From assembly GCF_001422405.1 (NCBI RefSeq), contig NZ_LMMV01000001.1, positions 745,275 to 809,274 of the forward strand: 64,000 bases of DNA, written 5' to 3'. The notes below the pieces were generated by a model, which was not told where the DNA came from, did not search any database, and saw only the letters and a list, made by a program, of their open reading frames with translations. Every line of letters starts with the position of its first letter. Position 1 is the first letter of the stretch. This DNA is from Pseudorhodoferax sp. Leaf267. GTDB taxonomy: Bacteria > Pseudomonadota > Gammaproteobacteria > Burkholderiales > Burkholderiaceae_C. A program made the translations under genes and the position numbers. Shown in pieces: positions 1-10,361 of the stretch.

Positions 1-142
1 TGAACCAGCGCGAGGCGCCGACACGGGCGCGTTCGAGCAGGTGGGAGGCGCGCTTGCGAATGGCCGTGGTCGTGCGCAGCGCGGCGGCCGCGCCCTCGGC
101 GTGTTGCGTGTCCAGCTCGGAGCTGATGCCTTCGAACGTCAT
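1..142 (-). CDS. DUF1688 (URC4/urg3-like) protein, N-terminal part only
   Basis: Only the first 47 codons lie in the window; the rest runs off the left edge. The visible protein begins MTFEGISSELDTQHAEGAAA and continues with an Ile-Arg-Lys-Arg segment of the kind found at the start of DUF1688 proteins. That family is known as URC4/urg3 in the yeast-type uracil catabolism pathway, where its exact reaction is not settled. The start at 142-140 is set by a strong GGAGG ribosome-binding site on the minus strand. The neighbour upstream in the same direction is a GTP cyclohydrolase II-like gene, the usual partner (URC1). The family call rests on a short stretch plus this context. Confidence 0.65.
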   Translation of the reverse strand, partial: MTFEGISSELDTQHAEGAAAALRTTTAIRKRASHLLERARVGASRWF

Positions 143-206
143 GCGAAAACCTCCGTGCTGCGCACTGCGGTGCGAGCTGGCTTGGGGCGGCCCGGTGCAG
201 ATGTCA
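142..206 (-). repeat. Second tandem copy of the short ATGA-junction repeat (65 bp)
   Basis: Read on the minus strand, this unit runs from a TGA at 206 to the A that completes the ATG of the DUF1688 gene. It shares the GCACCGCAG core and the CGCAG block with the adjacent copy at 207-269, and it ends with GGAGG seven bases before the ATG. It therefore supplies the ribosome-binding site of the downstream gene. Its left half is more diverged than that of the other copies. Confidence 0.7.
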
Positions 207-266
207 TGGGGGTACCTTCGCACTGCGTGCTGCGGTGCTGAGCCTCTTCAGGCGGCCGTGCGAGGC

Positions 267-269
<3 letters not shown>
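207..269 (-). repeat. Copy of the 63-bp ATGA-junction repeat
   Basis: Read on the minus strand, the unit starts exactly at the TGA stop of the GTP cyclohydrolase II-like gene (269-267). It ends 63 bp later, just before another TGA that is preceded by A. It contains TGAGCCTCGC, GGCCGCC, GCACCGCAG and GAAGGTA blocks. The same blocks, in the same order, recur at 60871-60939 and 61387-61449. It is followed directly by a second, more diverged copy at 142-206. Confidence 0.8.
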
Positions 270-1526
<1,257 letters not shown>

Positions 1527-1614
1527 GATGGTTCCTTGGGGTTCGATTCAATGTAGCGATGCGGCATGCACGTGACAAGCTCGCACACTCTATGCCACAA
1601 CGGGGCCGGCCCGC

Positions 1615-2661
1615 TCATGGACGTGGCAGCGCGAACGGCGGCGCGCCGGGCGCTGGCTCGTGCCGCAACCGCTGCCAGATGGCCTGCAGCGCGCCGCGCG
1701 TGTCCATGGGGCCGGTGACCGCGACGGGCGCGACGGGCTGCCAGGCGGCGCTCGCCGAGGCGCGCTCGGCGATCAGGTACTGGAAGCTGTAGGCGGGCTC
1801 GGCGCCCATGCGCAGGTCCGACAGCACGAGCCGGTCGCCATCGGCCACGGCCTTCATGAAGCCGCTGGAGAACCACAGCAGCCGGGCCACGGGCGGTGTG
1901 TGCGCGAGCGCCTGCAGCGCCGCGGTCTCGCCGGCATACGGCTGGAACCGCATGGGCCCGTGGTCGGCCCACAGCGAGCGGTAGCCTTCCAGCATGCCAC
2001 CGGGCGTCATCACCACCACGCGCCACAACAGCGTGTTGAAGGGCATGGGCACCGAGAAGCGCGGTGCATCGGCCTGGCCCATGGCTGCCAGCGCAGCCTG
2101 CGCGTCGCGCTCGACCATCTGCTTGGCCAGCAGCGACCAGCCCAGGTAGGCGCTGCTCAGTACCAGGCCGGCGACCAGGAAGCGCTGGCCGATGGGCTTG
2201 GCGCCGACGACCAGGATGGCGATGAAGGCCACGAGCAGGGCCAGCGTGTAGCCCGGGTCGATGATGAAGATGCTGGACCACATGGTCGGGCGCAGCGGCA
2301 GCGGCCACCACAGCTGCGTGCCGTAGACCGTGAACGCGTCCAGCAGCGGGTGCGTGAGCAAGGCCAGCAGGATGGCGGCGAGCCAGCGGCGCGGTGCCTC
2401 GCGCACGGGCGCCCACCAGCGCCTGAGCAGCCACCACACGAGCAGCCCGAACACGAACAGAACGGGCAGCGCATGCGAAGGCCCGCGGTGCCAGGTGACG
2501 AGCGTCACGACGTCCACGCCCATCCACTTCATGGGCAGGCTGTCCAGGTCGGGCAGGGTGGCGAGCAAGGCGCCGGCCAGGGCGGCGCGCCGGCGGTGCG
2601 GTGCCGGCACAGCCAGCGCCGCCACGCTGCCGCCCAGCACGATTTGGGTGAGGGAATCCAT
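1615..2661 (-). CDS. Membrane-bound metal-dependent hydrolase family (YdjM/DUF457-like)
   Basis: The 348-residue protein starts MDSLTQIVLGG. It has the family landmarks LPDLDSLP and WHRGPSHALP near the N terminus and THPLLDAFTVYGTQ further on. These are the Asp/His-rich motifs of the YdjM-like inner-membrane putative hydrolases. Several hydrophobic segments alternate with these motifs in the first 220 residues; the C-terminal 130 residues look soluble. An in-frame ATG ten codons upstream exists, but homologues begin at the MDSLTQ position. The physiological substrate of the family is not established. The gene stands alone, divergent from the GAF gene. Confidence 0.8.
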   Translation of the reverse strand: MDSLTQIVLGGSVAALAVPAPHRRRAALAGALLATLPDLDSLPMKWMGVDVVTLVTWHRGPSHALPVLFVFGLLVWWLLRRWWAPVREAPRRWLAAILLALLTHPLLDAFTVYGTQLWWPLPLRPTMWSSIFIIDPGYTLALLVAFIAILVVGAKPIGQRFLVAGLVLSSAYLGWSLLAKQMVERDAQAALAAMGQADAPRFSVPMPFNTLLWRVVVMTPGGMLEGYRSLWADHGPMRFQPYAGETAALQALAHTPPVARLLWFSSGFMKAVADGDRLVLSDLRMGAEPAYSFQYLIAERASASAAWQPVAPVAVTGPMDTRGALQAIWQRLRHEPAPGAPPFALPRP

Positions 2662-2739
2662 CGGCCGCCAATGTAGCAGCGGGGGCCGCATACCCCTGGC
2701 TGCACTGCAGGGTTCGCGGACTGGCTAGACTGCGCAGCC

Positions 2740-3252
2740 ATGTACTTCGACTACAAACCCGACGACCTGGACGTCCAGATCTCGGAGCTGCTGGTCGCCA
2801 CCAGCGACTTCGCAGACCCTGATCTCCCGGCCCAGGTGACCGAGGTTCTGAAACTGCTGCGGGCGCGCCTGGACATGGACGTCGCCTTCGTCTCGCAGAT
2901 CGCGGACGGGCAGCGCACTTTCAAGGCGGTGGACAGCGGGCCGGACTTCGCACCACTGCAGGTCGGCATGTGCAATCCGATCGAAGAGAGCTGGTGCCAG
3001 CGGGTCGTCGAGGGGCGCCTGCCTGAGCGCATGGTCGACGCCGCGCCCTTCATCGCCGCCGGGCTGGCGCCGAATCCGGGCCTGCCCATCGGCACGCACC
3101 TGAGCACACCGGTGCGGCTGGCCGATGGCTCGGTCTACGGCACCCTGTGCTGCTTCAGCCGCGGCGTGCGCGCGGGCGCGGACATCGACCGCCTGCGCTA
3201 CACGGCTGGCCTGCTGGCGGCCAGGCTGTCGCCGGGCCAGGCCGCAGGCTAG
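2740..3252 (+). CDS. GAF domain protein
   Basis: A 170-residue cytoplasmic protein made of essentially one GAF domain (about residues 20-165). The recognisable pattern includes MDVAFVSQI, a central variable ligand-pocket region, and STPVRLADGSVYGTLCCFS, which is the conserved closing strand pair of GAF domains. No output domain (kinase, GGDEF or HTH) is attached. It may act as a stand-alone small-molecule or redox sensor, but nothing in the neighbourhood says what it senses. It is divergent from the hydrolase gene and convergent with the ABC permease genes. Confidence 0.8.
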   Translation: MYFDYKPDDLDVQISELLVATSDFADPDLPAQVTEVLKLLRARLDMDVAFVSQIADGQRTFKAVDSGPDFAPLQVGMCNPIEESWCQRVVEGRLPERMVDAAPFIAAGLAPNPGLPIGTHLSTPVRLADGSVYGTLCCFSRGVRAGADIDRLRYTAGLLAARLSPGQAAG

Positions 3253-3271
3253 GAGCGCGCGCCCGCGCTCG

Positions 3272-4630
3272 CTAGACGTGCAAAGGTCGGCGCAGCGCGC
3301 GCAGGCCGGCAAGCGCCAGCAGCGTTGCCACCAGGGCCAGCGCCGCGAGCTGGCGCCAGGCGATCGCCGCTGCAGAGGGTTGCTCCACAAAGCGCGGCTG
3401 CCGCGCGAAGTCCGCCGGCCCGAAGCGGCGCTCATCGAAAACATAGGGGTAGTAGAAGTGCCGCAGCTCGGCATGGAAGGCCGCGATGCGGTCCTGGTAG
3501 GCCAGCTGCGCGGGCAGGTCGGTGGCGGCCAGCCGGTGCAGCGCGGCCTGCGCGGCCACGGCCGGCAGCAGCCAGCCCAGCCGCTCGGTCCAGCGCTGGC
3601 GCGCCTGCAGGCCGGTGCGGTAGGCCTGCACACGGTCGGCCACATGCTCGTCGCCGAGCTGCTGGAAGGCGTAGTACCACTTCCAGTGAAAGCCCGCCGG
3701 GAGCGGCGCCGTGCCTTGCCACTGCGGATGGCTGCGGAAGAATTGCTGCATCGTGGCCTCGCGCGGCTCGTCCCAGGCGCCGTGGATCTCCTGGCGCTGG
3801 GCCAGCATGAGTTCCACGCCCTGGTGTACGGGCAGGGCGCGGGCCAGCGCGATGCTGGCCAGGGCAGGCAGCACCAACGTGAGCAGCGCCCAGCAGCCCA
3901 TCAGCGCCGTGGCGTTGGCCGTGGACGTCCAGCCGCGCGTGCCGACCACAAGCGACAGCCCGGCCCAGAAGGCCAGGTACAGCGCGACGATGGCCAGGGT
4001 GGCGGCGAAGCTGGGCAGCGGCAGGCCGGCGACGACGGCGGCCAACCCCAGCGGCAGCGCCAGGCAGGCGAAGGCAGAGGCCACGCGCAGCGCCGCGCGG
4101 CGCCACCAGAGCCGGCCGGCGGCGCCCGGCATGGCGCGCAGCATGGGCAACCGGCCTGACTCACGCTCCGACGACACGAGGTCGTGCAGCAGCGCGATCA
4201 CGAACAGCGGCGCCAGGTAGACCAGCACGAAGGCGAAGTCGAACGGGCCCGGCAGCGCCAGCTCGGGGTTGAAGGCCTCGCCCTCGTACAGCTGCGCCTG
4301 CAGCCCCAGCGCACGCACGCGCAGCACGTGCGGCGCCACGTCGCGCAGGCCCAGGGCGATGAAGGCCGCGCTGGCCGGCGGGTCGGCCGTGGCGTGGAAG
4401 CTGTAGTAGGCCGCGTAGCCCGCATCCCCGCTGCGCGCGATCTTGCGTTCGACTGCCGCCATGTCCTCGGCCTGCAGCGGGGCCAGGCGCGCGATGTCGG
4501 CGCGTTGGCGCCCGGTCTCGTGCAGGCCAGCCGCCAGCGCCAGGCTGGCCAGGGCCAGCAGCAACAGCAGCGCGCAGGCCGACAGGCGCGAGCGCAGCAT
4601 CAAGCGCCATTCGTGGGCGATCCAACTCAT
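3272..4630 (-). CDS. ABC-2 type permease, DUF3526 family (second permease)
   Basis: The 452-residue protein begins MSWIAHEWRLMLRSRL with a first membrane segment at about residues 15-38. A long periplasmic loop follows, then five or so further hydrophobic segments in the second half. The pattern, and the SSERESGRL sequence after the second membrane span, match ABC-2 permeases of the DUF3526 group. Its ATG overlaps the TGA of the upstream permease (ATGA at 4627-4630), so the two are probably translationally coupled. Together with the ATPase they form one exporter or importer next to a TonB receptor gene. The cargo is unknown. Confidence 0.8.
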   Translation of the reverse strand: MSWIAHEWRLMLRSRLSACALLLLLALASLALAAGLHETGRQRADIARLAPLQAEDMAAVERKIARSGDAGYAAYYSFHATADPPASAAFIALGLRDVAPHVLRVRALGLQAQLYEGEAFNPELALPGPFDFAFVLVYLAPLFVIALLHDLVSSERESGRLPMLRAMPGAAGRLWWRRAALRVASAFACLALPLGLAAVVAGLPLPSFAATLAIVALYLAFWAGLSLVVGTRGWTSTANATALMGCWALLTLVLPALASIALARALPVHQGVELMLAQRQEIHGAWDEPREATMQQFFRSHPQWQGTAPLPAGFHWKWYYAFQQLGDEHVADRVQAYRTGLQARQRWTERLGWLLPAVAAQAALHRLAATDLPAQLAYQDRIAAFHAELRHFYYPYVFDERRFGPADFARQPRFVEQPSAAAIAWRQLAALALVATLLALAGLRALRRPLHV

Positions 4631-6054
4631 CGTGTGCCCTTTCGAAGGTGGTTGGCCAGCAGCGGCAGCAGGGCCGCGAGTGCGGCAGCCCACAGCAGCA
4701 GCACCAGCGCGGGGCGCAGCGCGCGGCTGCGCATGTCGGCCGTTGGTTCGGCCTGGTAGTGGAACGCCGGGAAGCCCTGCCACAGCGCGCGGTCCACGCG
4801 GTTGTTGCGCGTGGGGTTGCGGTCGTCGGCGTAGCGCAGCTGCTCGGCCTGCAGCCGGTTGAGCGACTGCACCAGACCGTAGCGGTAGGCCTCGCCCTGG
4901 TCCAGAAAGCGCTTGTAGCTGGCCAGGTCGGTGCCAGCGGCGGCCATCGACAGCGTGCGCAGTGCGACGATGGGGCTGGCGATGCCCCATGTGGCGACCA
5001 GCGCGCCCTGTTCGGCCTGAAGCCTGAACGCGGCCTCGGCATGGCGGTCGAACAGCGCGCTGGTGAGGCGCTCTCCCTCCATACCGACGATGCCCTTGTA
5101 GTTGACGCGCAGGTCCTCCACGCGCGCGACGCCGTACTGCGCCAGGATCTTCTGGCGAAAGCTGGCGAAGTACGGGTCGTCGGGGTTGTGGCTGTCGCCG
5201 AGCGCAGCGAGTTCGCGTGCGACGGCGATGTCGGTCTCCAGTCGCGTGGGCAGTGGTTTGGCGACCTGTGCCGCCTCGGGCAGCAGGCGGGGCAGCAGGA
5301 TCACGGTGACCGTCCACAGCGCGAGCAGGCCCAGCAGCGCATCGCGACGGCGCTGCAGCGCACCCGACACCAGCACGATGGCGGTCGACCACAGCAGCAA
5401 CCACAGCGCATGGCCGGCCAGCAGCAGCGCGGCGGCCTGGGCCTGGCCCTGCGTCGCGGCGATCCAGCCCAGCGCCACGGCGGCCGGCAGCAGCAAGGCC
5501 ATCGCCAACCCCGCCATGGCCAGCAGCTTGCCGGCCAGGATGGCCCAGGCACTCACGCCCTGCGCCAGCAGCACACGCAAGGTGCCGGCTTCGCGCTCGC
5601 GCGCCAGCGCCGCATGGCCGACGAAGACCAGCAGCAGCGGCGCCAGCACCTGCAGCACGAAGGCCGGCGTGAGCTGGCCGAAGCGCTGCAGCAGCGAGGA
5701 CTGCCGCACGTCGCCGAAGTTGGCGCTGTTCTGGCGGTGGCCCTCCAGGAACAGCGTGTGGCCAGTGAAGCCGTCGATGCCGCTGTCGAACGCGGCCAGC
5801 GGGCTCAGCGGGCGGAACACGAACTGCCCGTAGTGCACCATGCGGTGCGGGTGCCGGTCGGGCTGGGCCTGGAACTCCTCGTCGACCTGAGCCTGGTAGC
5901 GCGCGCGTTCGGCCTGGACCGTGCGCTGGCGTTCATGGGCCGTGAGCGCGGCCGTGCACGACAGCACCAGCAACAAGACAAGTCCGAGCACCGCGACGCG
6001 GTCGCGTGCCATGCAGCGCCATTCCTCGCGGGCGATGCGCCAGGCCGCCTTCAT
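4627..6054 (-). CDS. ABC-2 type permease (first permease)
   Basis: A 475-residue membrane protein starting MKAAWRIAREEWRCMARDR. It has an N-terminal span, a periplasmic domain of about 130 residues, then a cluster of spans around 170-300 that includes AREREAGTLRVLLAQG, the cytoplasmic loop typical of ABC-2 permeases. It overlaps the ATPase gene by ATGA at 6051-6054 and the next permease by ATGA at 4627-4630. It is similar in layout to the following DUF3526 permease, so the pair probably forms the two membrane halves of one transporter. Confidence 0.8.
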   Translation of the reverse strand: MKAAWRIAREEWRCMARDRVAVLGLVLLLVLSCTAALTAHERQRTVQAERARYQAQVDEEFQAQPDRHPHRMVHYGQFVFRPLSPLAAFDSGIDGFTGHTLFLEGHRQNSANFGDVRQSSLLQRFGQLTPAFVLQVLAPLLLVFVGHAALAREREAGTLRVLLAQGVSAWAILAGKLLAMAGLAMALLLPAAVALGWIAATQGQAQAAALLLAGHALWLLLWSTAIVLVSGALQRRRDALLGLLALWTVTVILLPRLLPEAAQVAKPLPTRLETDIAVARELAALGDSHNPDDPYFASFRQKILAQYGVARVEDLRVNYKGIVGMEGERLTSALFDRHAEAAFRLQAEQGALVATWGIASPIVALRTLSMAAAGTDLASYKRFLDQGEAYRYGLVQSLNRLQAEQLRYADDRNPTRNNRVDRALWQGFPAFHYQAEPTADMRSRALRPALVLLLWAAALAALLPLLANHLRKGTR

Positions 6055-6791
6055 ACGGCCGCCTCCTGTGCATAGCGCCTGTGCAGCGCGCGCACGTCGA
6101 AGCGCTCGGCACCCGTGGCCGCCACTTCCTCGGCCAGGCGCCCGGCGCCGATGAAGCCGATGCGGTCGGCGATGTCGGCCGCGCTCAACAGGTCGTGCGT
6201 GACCATCAGGATGGCCACGCCCTGGTCGCGCAGCACGCCCAGCAGGCGGTGGAACTCGGCCGTGGCCTGCGGGTCGAGACCCGAGGTGGGCTCGTCCAGC
6301 AACAGGGCCGGCACATGGCGCGCCAGGGCCAACGCGATGGCCACCTTCTGCCGCATGCCCTTCGAGAAGCCGGACACGCGCCGGCCATGGGCGGCGGCGT
6401 CCAGGCCCGCGGCCGTGAGCGCGGCGTCGATGGTGGCCTGCGGCGCGGGCTGCTCGGCCAGGGCCAGCAGGTAGGCCAGGTTCTCGCGCGCGCTCAGGTG
6501 CTCGTACAGCGCCACGCTTTCGGGGATGTAGGCGATCTGCCGGCGCGCCGCGGCCGGGTCGCTCGCGGGGTCGGCATCCGCCACGCGCAGGCGGCCCGCA
6601 CCGGGCTGCACAAAGCCCAGGAACAGGCTCAGCGTGGTGGTTTTGCCGGCACCGTTGGCGCCGAGCAGCGCGTAGATCTCGCCGGCATGCACCTGCAGGT
6701 CCAGCGAGTGCAGGATGGTGCGCCCGCCGTAGCCGGCGCGCACGCCACTGGCCTGCAGCACGGGGTGGGGGGGTGGAGTGGTGGTGGTCAT
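6051..6791 (-). CDS. ABC transporter ATP-binding protein
   Basis: The 246-residue nucleotide-binding subunit has Walker A GANGAGKT at residues 44-51, the signature VSGFSKGMRQK, and Walker B ALLLDEPTSGLDP. The overall form is that of the CcmA/NosF-like ATPases that partner ABC-2 permeases. It lies seven bases downstream of the TonB receptor stop and overlaps the first permease gene by ATGA, so receptor, ATPase and both permeases are likely one transcript. The substrate cannot be read from the sequence. Confidence 0.9.
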   Translation of the reverse strand: MTTTTPPPHPVLQASGVRAGYGGRTILHSLDLQVHAGEIYALLGANGAGKTTTLSLFLGFVQPGAGRLRVADADPASDPAAARRQIAYIPESVALYEHLSARENLAYLLALAEQPAPQATIDAALTAAGLDAAAHGRRVSGFSKGMRQKVAIALALARHVPALLLDEPTSGLDPQATAEFHRLLGVLRDQGVAILMVTHDLLSAADIADRIGFIGAGRLAEEVAATGAERFDVRALHRRYAQEAAV

Positions 6792-6797
6792 GGTCGT

Positions 6798-8936
6798 TCA
6801 GAACCTGGCTTGCAGGCCCAGCGTCACGCTGCGTGCCGTGCCGGGCGTGACCCACAGCCGGCTGTAGGAGCTGGTGTAGGTGGTCTTGTCGAACAGGTTG
6901 TCCACGTCCAGCGACAGGCGGAGCAGGGGGTTCAGCCGCCAGTAGCCGACCAGCTTGGCCGTGGTGTAGGCCGGCAGTTCGAACGCGGGCGTGCCGGCAT
7001 TGGCCTCGGCCTGCGTGCGGGCCTGGCCCAGGCGGCGGCCCATGTGAGTCACGCCGCCGCCGATGCCGTAGCGCTGGCCGTTGGCCAGCGCGTCGTCGTA
7101 CACGGCCAGCAGGCTGCCGTTCACGCGCGGCACGTTCAGCAGCCGGCCGCCCACCTCCAGAGTGTTGTCGCGCAGGATCTCCACGTCGTTGAGTACCAGG
7201 CTGGCGTTCACGCGCCAGTGAGTGGTCAATTGACCCGCCAGGTCCAGCTCCAGCCCGCGGCTGCGCACCTCACCGGTGGCGATCGAGAACCCGGGGTTGG
7301 CCGGGTCGGCGGTGGTCACATTGCGCTTGCGGATGTCGAACAGCGCGGCGGTCGCGCCCATGCGGCGGTCAGCGCTTTCCCACTTGGCGCCGAGCTCCAG
7401 CGAGCGGCCGGTCTCGGGGTCGAAGCCCTGCGCGGCCGCGTTGGAGCCGGTGTTGGGCCGGAAGGAGCGGCCGGTGTTCGCGTACAGCGTCCATTGGTCC
7501 GCGGGCAGCCACGAGACACCGATGCGCGGCGAGGTGGCCGACGGGTCCTGCCGCGCTGTGTTGCCGGTCAGCCGGTTGTGCAGCGACTGGTCGTAGCGGT
7601 CCACGCGCACGCCGCCCACGAGCCGCCAGGCGGGCGTGAGCTTGATCGCGTCCTGCACGTAGAAGGCGGTGTTGCGCTGCTTTTCCAGCGTACTGGTGTT
7701 GGGGCCGGGCGTGGGCAGCGCCTGGCCGTAGACGGGGTTGCGGATGTCGATGGCGTTGGCCGCCGTGGCCGTGGGGCTGGCGCGCAGGGCCAGGGTGTCC
7801 ATCTCGAAGCGGAAAGCTTCCACGCCCAGCAGCAGTTCGTGTTCCACCGCGCCCGTGGCGACCACGCCCTGCAGCTCGGCCTGCACGGCGATGTCGTCGG
7901 AGCTGTAGTCGCGAAAGCGGCGCTGGCGCGTGAGCGTGCCATCGGCGCGCAGGGCCGAGGCCTCGGTGGAGTAACCCTCGATGCCGGTGTCGCGGTACGA
8001 CAGGCCGAAGCGGCTGCGCCAGGCGGCGTTCCACTCGTGCGACAGGATCAGCTGGTGCGTCTGGTTGGTGACGGTCACGTCGCCATCGGCAGGCTCGCCC
8101 AGGAAGCGGCTGCGTGGGATGGCGCCCAGCCGGTTGTCCACGGCCACCACGCCACGGTCCAAGGGCGTGGCATGGCGCAAATACTCGCCCGCGTACTCGA
8201 GCATCGTGTCGCGGCCCAGGCGCCAGGTGAAGGCCGGCGCGATCACGTGGCGTTGCGCGTTCACATGGTCGCGAAAGCTGTCCTTGTCCTCCACGGCGAT
8301 GTTGAGCCGGTAAGCAAGGTTCTGACCGATGGGGCCGGTGCTGTCGAACGCGCCACGCTTCAAGCCGTGGCTGCCGACATAGCCCTCGACCGCGTTCGCG
8401 GCCTTCCACAGCGGGCGCTTGGAGACCACGTTCAGAGTGCCGCCCGGCTCGCTGCTGCCGTACAGCGCGGCTGCCGGGCCCTTGAGGAACTCGATGCGCT
8501 CCACGCCGGCCAGGTCGCGCGGCGCGTTGAAGCCGCGGTTGGACGAGAAGCCGTTGAGCAGGGTGGCCATGCCGGTGTTCTCGTTGCCGGGCAGGCCGCG
8601 GATGGAGACGTTGTCCCACAGGCCGCCGAAATTGTTCTGCCGCGAAACGCCGCCCACGTAGTCGAGCACGTCGTCGAGCCGGGTCGCGCCCAGGTCGTCG
8701 ATGGCCTGGCGCGTGACGATGCGCACGGACTGCGGCAGCTCGCGCAGCGGCAGCTCGGTCTTGGCGCCGGCGGCTTCCTCGGCGTGGTAGGCGCCAGAGG
8801 CCGTGCGGCCGACGACTTCGACGGTGGAGAGTGTGGCGGGCGTGGTCTGCGCGAGCGCCGGGTGGGCGATGCAGGCCGCAACGGCCAGGGTGACGGGCGC
8901 AGGCGCGCGCCGCGTGGAGCGAAAAAGTGGAGACAT
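6798..8936 (-). CDS. TonB-dependent outer-membrane receptor (siderophore type)
   Basis: The 712-residue protein starts MSPLFRSTRR and has a cleavable signal peptide ending near AHPALAQ. The plug domain follows, with ELPLRELPQSVRIVTRQ, DVLDYVGGVSRQN and the RGLPGNE segment typical of siderophore receptors. The remainder reads as a 22-strand barrel ending in SVTLGLQARF, with a terminal aromatic. A longer in-frame start 30 codons upstream would block the signal peptide and was not used. The ABC-2 transporter genes follow immediately, an arrangement seen with receptors for metal chelates. The ligand is unknown. Confidence 0.9.
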   Translation of the reverse strand: MSPLFRSTRRAPAPVTLAVAACIAHPALAQTTPATLSTVEVVGRTASGAYHAEEAAGAKTELPLRELPQSVRIVTRQAIDDLGATRLDDVLDYVGGVSRQNNFGGLWDNVSIRGLPGNENTGMATLLNGFSSNRGFNAPRDLAGVERIEFLKGPAAALYGSSEPGGTLNVVSKRPLWKAANAVEGYVGSHGLKRGAFDSTGPIGQNLAYRLNIAVEDKDSFRDHVNAQRHVIAPAFTWRLGRDTMLEYAGEYLRHATPLDRGVVAVDNRLGAIPRSRFLGEPADGDVTVTNQTHQLILSHEWNAAWRSRFGLSYRDTGIEGYSTEASALRADGTLTRQRRFRDYSSDDIAVQAELQGVVATGAVEHELLLGVEAFRFEMDTLALRASPTATAANAIDIRNPVYGQALPTPGPNTSTLEKQRNTAFYVQDAIKLTPAWRLVGGVRVDRYDQSLHNRLTGNTARQDPSATSPRIGVSWLPADQWTLYANTGRSFRPNTGSNAAAQGFDPETGRSLELGAKWESADRRMGATAALFDIRKRNVTTADPANPGFSIATGEVRSRGLELDLAGQLTTHWRVNASLVLNDVEILRDNTLEVGGRLLNVPRVNGSLLAVYDDALANGQRYGIGGGVTHMGRRLGQARTQAEANAGTPAFELPAYTTAKLVGYWRLNPLLRLSLDVDNLFDKTTYTSSYSRLWVTPGTARSVTLGLQARF

Positions 8937-9060
8937 GGAAAAAGCACGAAGAGCCGTGCCACGCACGAACGGCGGGCCAGGCGTGAGCCGAACAGCCGCA
9001 GCAGCGCCTGGGCGCCGCACGGCCACGAGAAGGAGGTGGGGTGCCGCCGGGAGCGGCGGC

Positions 9061-9432
9061 TCAGCTCAGTGCGTGCGGTGGATCGCGTGCCGCGAAAGGC
9101 CAGCGGCCTTCACCCGTCGGCGCGCCGATGCAGCGCTGCGGCCGTGCGTGCGTGGGTTCGCCCTGTGGCGTGGCCACGCCGCGGGGCGGCGCATCGGGCC
9201 CGGCCAGCCCGGCGTGGACCATGGACCAGGCGCAAACCGTCGCGCTGTGCTGCCCGTCTTCACCGTGCTCGCGGTCGGCCGCTGTCGCCAGCTCCACCAG
9301 CGTCTGCGGTGCCAAGGCCTCGCGCAGGTGGCCGGCCTCGTGCAGCGGCACAGCGACCACCGTGTGCAGGAACACGGTGGCCAGCAGGAACCGGAGCAGC
9401 AGGCGGCGTAGCGACATGGGGGCGTGGATCAT
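9061..9432 (-). CDS. Small predicted membrane or secreted protein upstream of the TonB receptor
   Basis: A 123-residue open frame starts MIHAPMSLRRLLLRFLLATV, so the first 30 residues form a signal peptide or membrane anchor. Two histidines (HEAGHL) follow, and then a region rich in Pro, His and Gly with cysteines in VCAWSMVHA and RCIGAP. Small proteins of this layout (DUF2946-like) often precede TonB receptors for metals. That resemblance is only in general form, and the family is not certain. An alternative start lies five codons inside at 9417. Confidence 0.55.
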   Translation of the reverse strand: MIHAPMSLRRLLLRFLLATVFLHTVVAVPLHEAGHLREALAPQTLVELATAADREHGEDGQHSATVCAWSMVHAGLAGPDAPPRGVATPQGEPTHARPQRCIGAPTGEGRWPFAARDPPHALS

Positions 9433-9467
9433 AGCGAGCCGCCGTGGCAGGGCCCGCGGCAGCCGCT

Positions 9468-10361
9468 TCAGCTGTCCGCGTGCTGCGCGATCAGCCGCGA
9501 CACGGCCTCGGATTCTTCGTGCGCGATCCAGTGCGAGGCGTTTGGAAAGCGCTGCACGCGCAGGTCGGGCACGACGCGCTCCAGGCCTTGCGCGCAGCCC
9601 GGCAGCAGGTAGCGGTCGCGCTCGCCCCACAGCAGCAGCGTGGGCGCACGCACCACCAGTGCGCTTTCGTCCAGCGTCGGCAAAGCGGGCTCGCCGGGCA
9701 GCGGCGGGAACAGCGTGCCGGCGCGGTAGTAGTTCAGCGCGGCGTCCAGCGCGCCGGGCTGCGACCAGGCGGCGACATAGCGGCTGCACGTGTCGGCATC
9801 GAACCAGGCGGGCAGGCTGCCGTCCTCCTCGCGCAGGCCATCGATGAGGTGCGCGCAGCCGTCGCGCGCCAGCCGATGCGCGGCGTCTGGCCGGCGGTAC
9901 TCATGGATGTACTGGCTGGCCGCGGCCTGGGCCGGCGAGTCGCGCAGCTCGCGCAGGAAGATGGCCGGGTGCACGGCATTGAGGATGACGAGCCGGCGCA
10001 CGCGCTCGGGATGCTGGATGGCCAGCGTGTAGGCGATGGCACCGCCCCAGTCATGGCCGACGAGCGTGAAGTCCCGGTAACCCAACGATTCGGCCAGCGC
10101 CACGATGTCGGCCGCCAGGCGCGGGGCCCGGTAGTCCTTCAGCTCGGGGGGCTTGTCCGACAGGTTGACGCCGCGCGTGTCGGGGGCCACCACGAAATGC
10201 GTGTGGCCCAGCGCGCCCAGCTGGTGCTGCCAGGCGAACCAGAACTCCGGAAAGCCGTGCAGCAGCACGATCAGCGGCCTGCCGGGCTGGCCACTGCTGG
10301 CGTAGTGCAGCCGGATGCCGTTGACCTGCGCGTACTGCGTGGTAACGGCTGCAGCGCTCAC
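9468..10361 (-). CDS. Alpha/beta hydrolase, epoxide hydrolase-like
   Basis: The 297-residue protein shows HGFPEFW at residues 35-41 (oxyanion-hole region), GHDWGG at 102-107 with Asp104 as the probable nucleophile, and NASHWIAHE near the end with the catalytic His. An Asp nucleophile in GHDWGG is the hallmark of the epoxide hydrolase and haloalkane dehalogenase branch of the fold. The start is a GTG overlapping the TGA of the upstream HerA-like gene (GTGA at 10358-10361), so the two genes are probably co-translated. The substrate is not predictable. Confidence 0.85.
   Translation of the reverse strand: MSAAAVTTQYAQVNGIRLHYASSGQPGRPLIVLLHGFPEFWFAWQHQLGALGHTHFVVAPDTRGVNLSDKPPELKDYRAPRLAADIVALAESLGYRDFTLVGHDWGGAIAYTLAIQHPERVRRLVILNAVHPAIFLRELRDSPAQAAASQYIHEYRRPDAAHRLARDGCAHLIDGLREEDGSLPAWFDADTCSRYVAAWSQPGALDAALNYYRAGTLFPPLPGEPALPTLDESALVVRAPTLLLWGERDRYLLPGCAQGLERVVPDLRVQRFPNASHWIAHEESEAVSRLIAQHADS

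Noticed and set aside
8937-9060. Possible riboswitch upstream of the TonB receptor
   Set aside because: No cobalamin or other riboswitch core could be recognised, and the gap is only about 124 bases.
6006-9434. 1142-codon open frame opposite the ABC ATPase and TonB receptor
   Set aside because: The minus-strand genes have full motif sets; the plus-strand frame has none and crosses several real gene boundaries.
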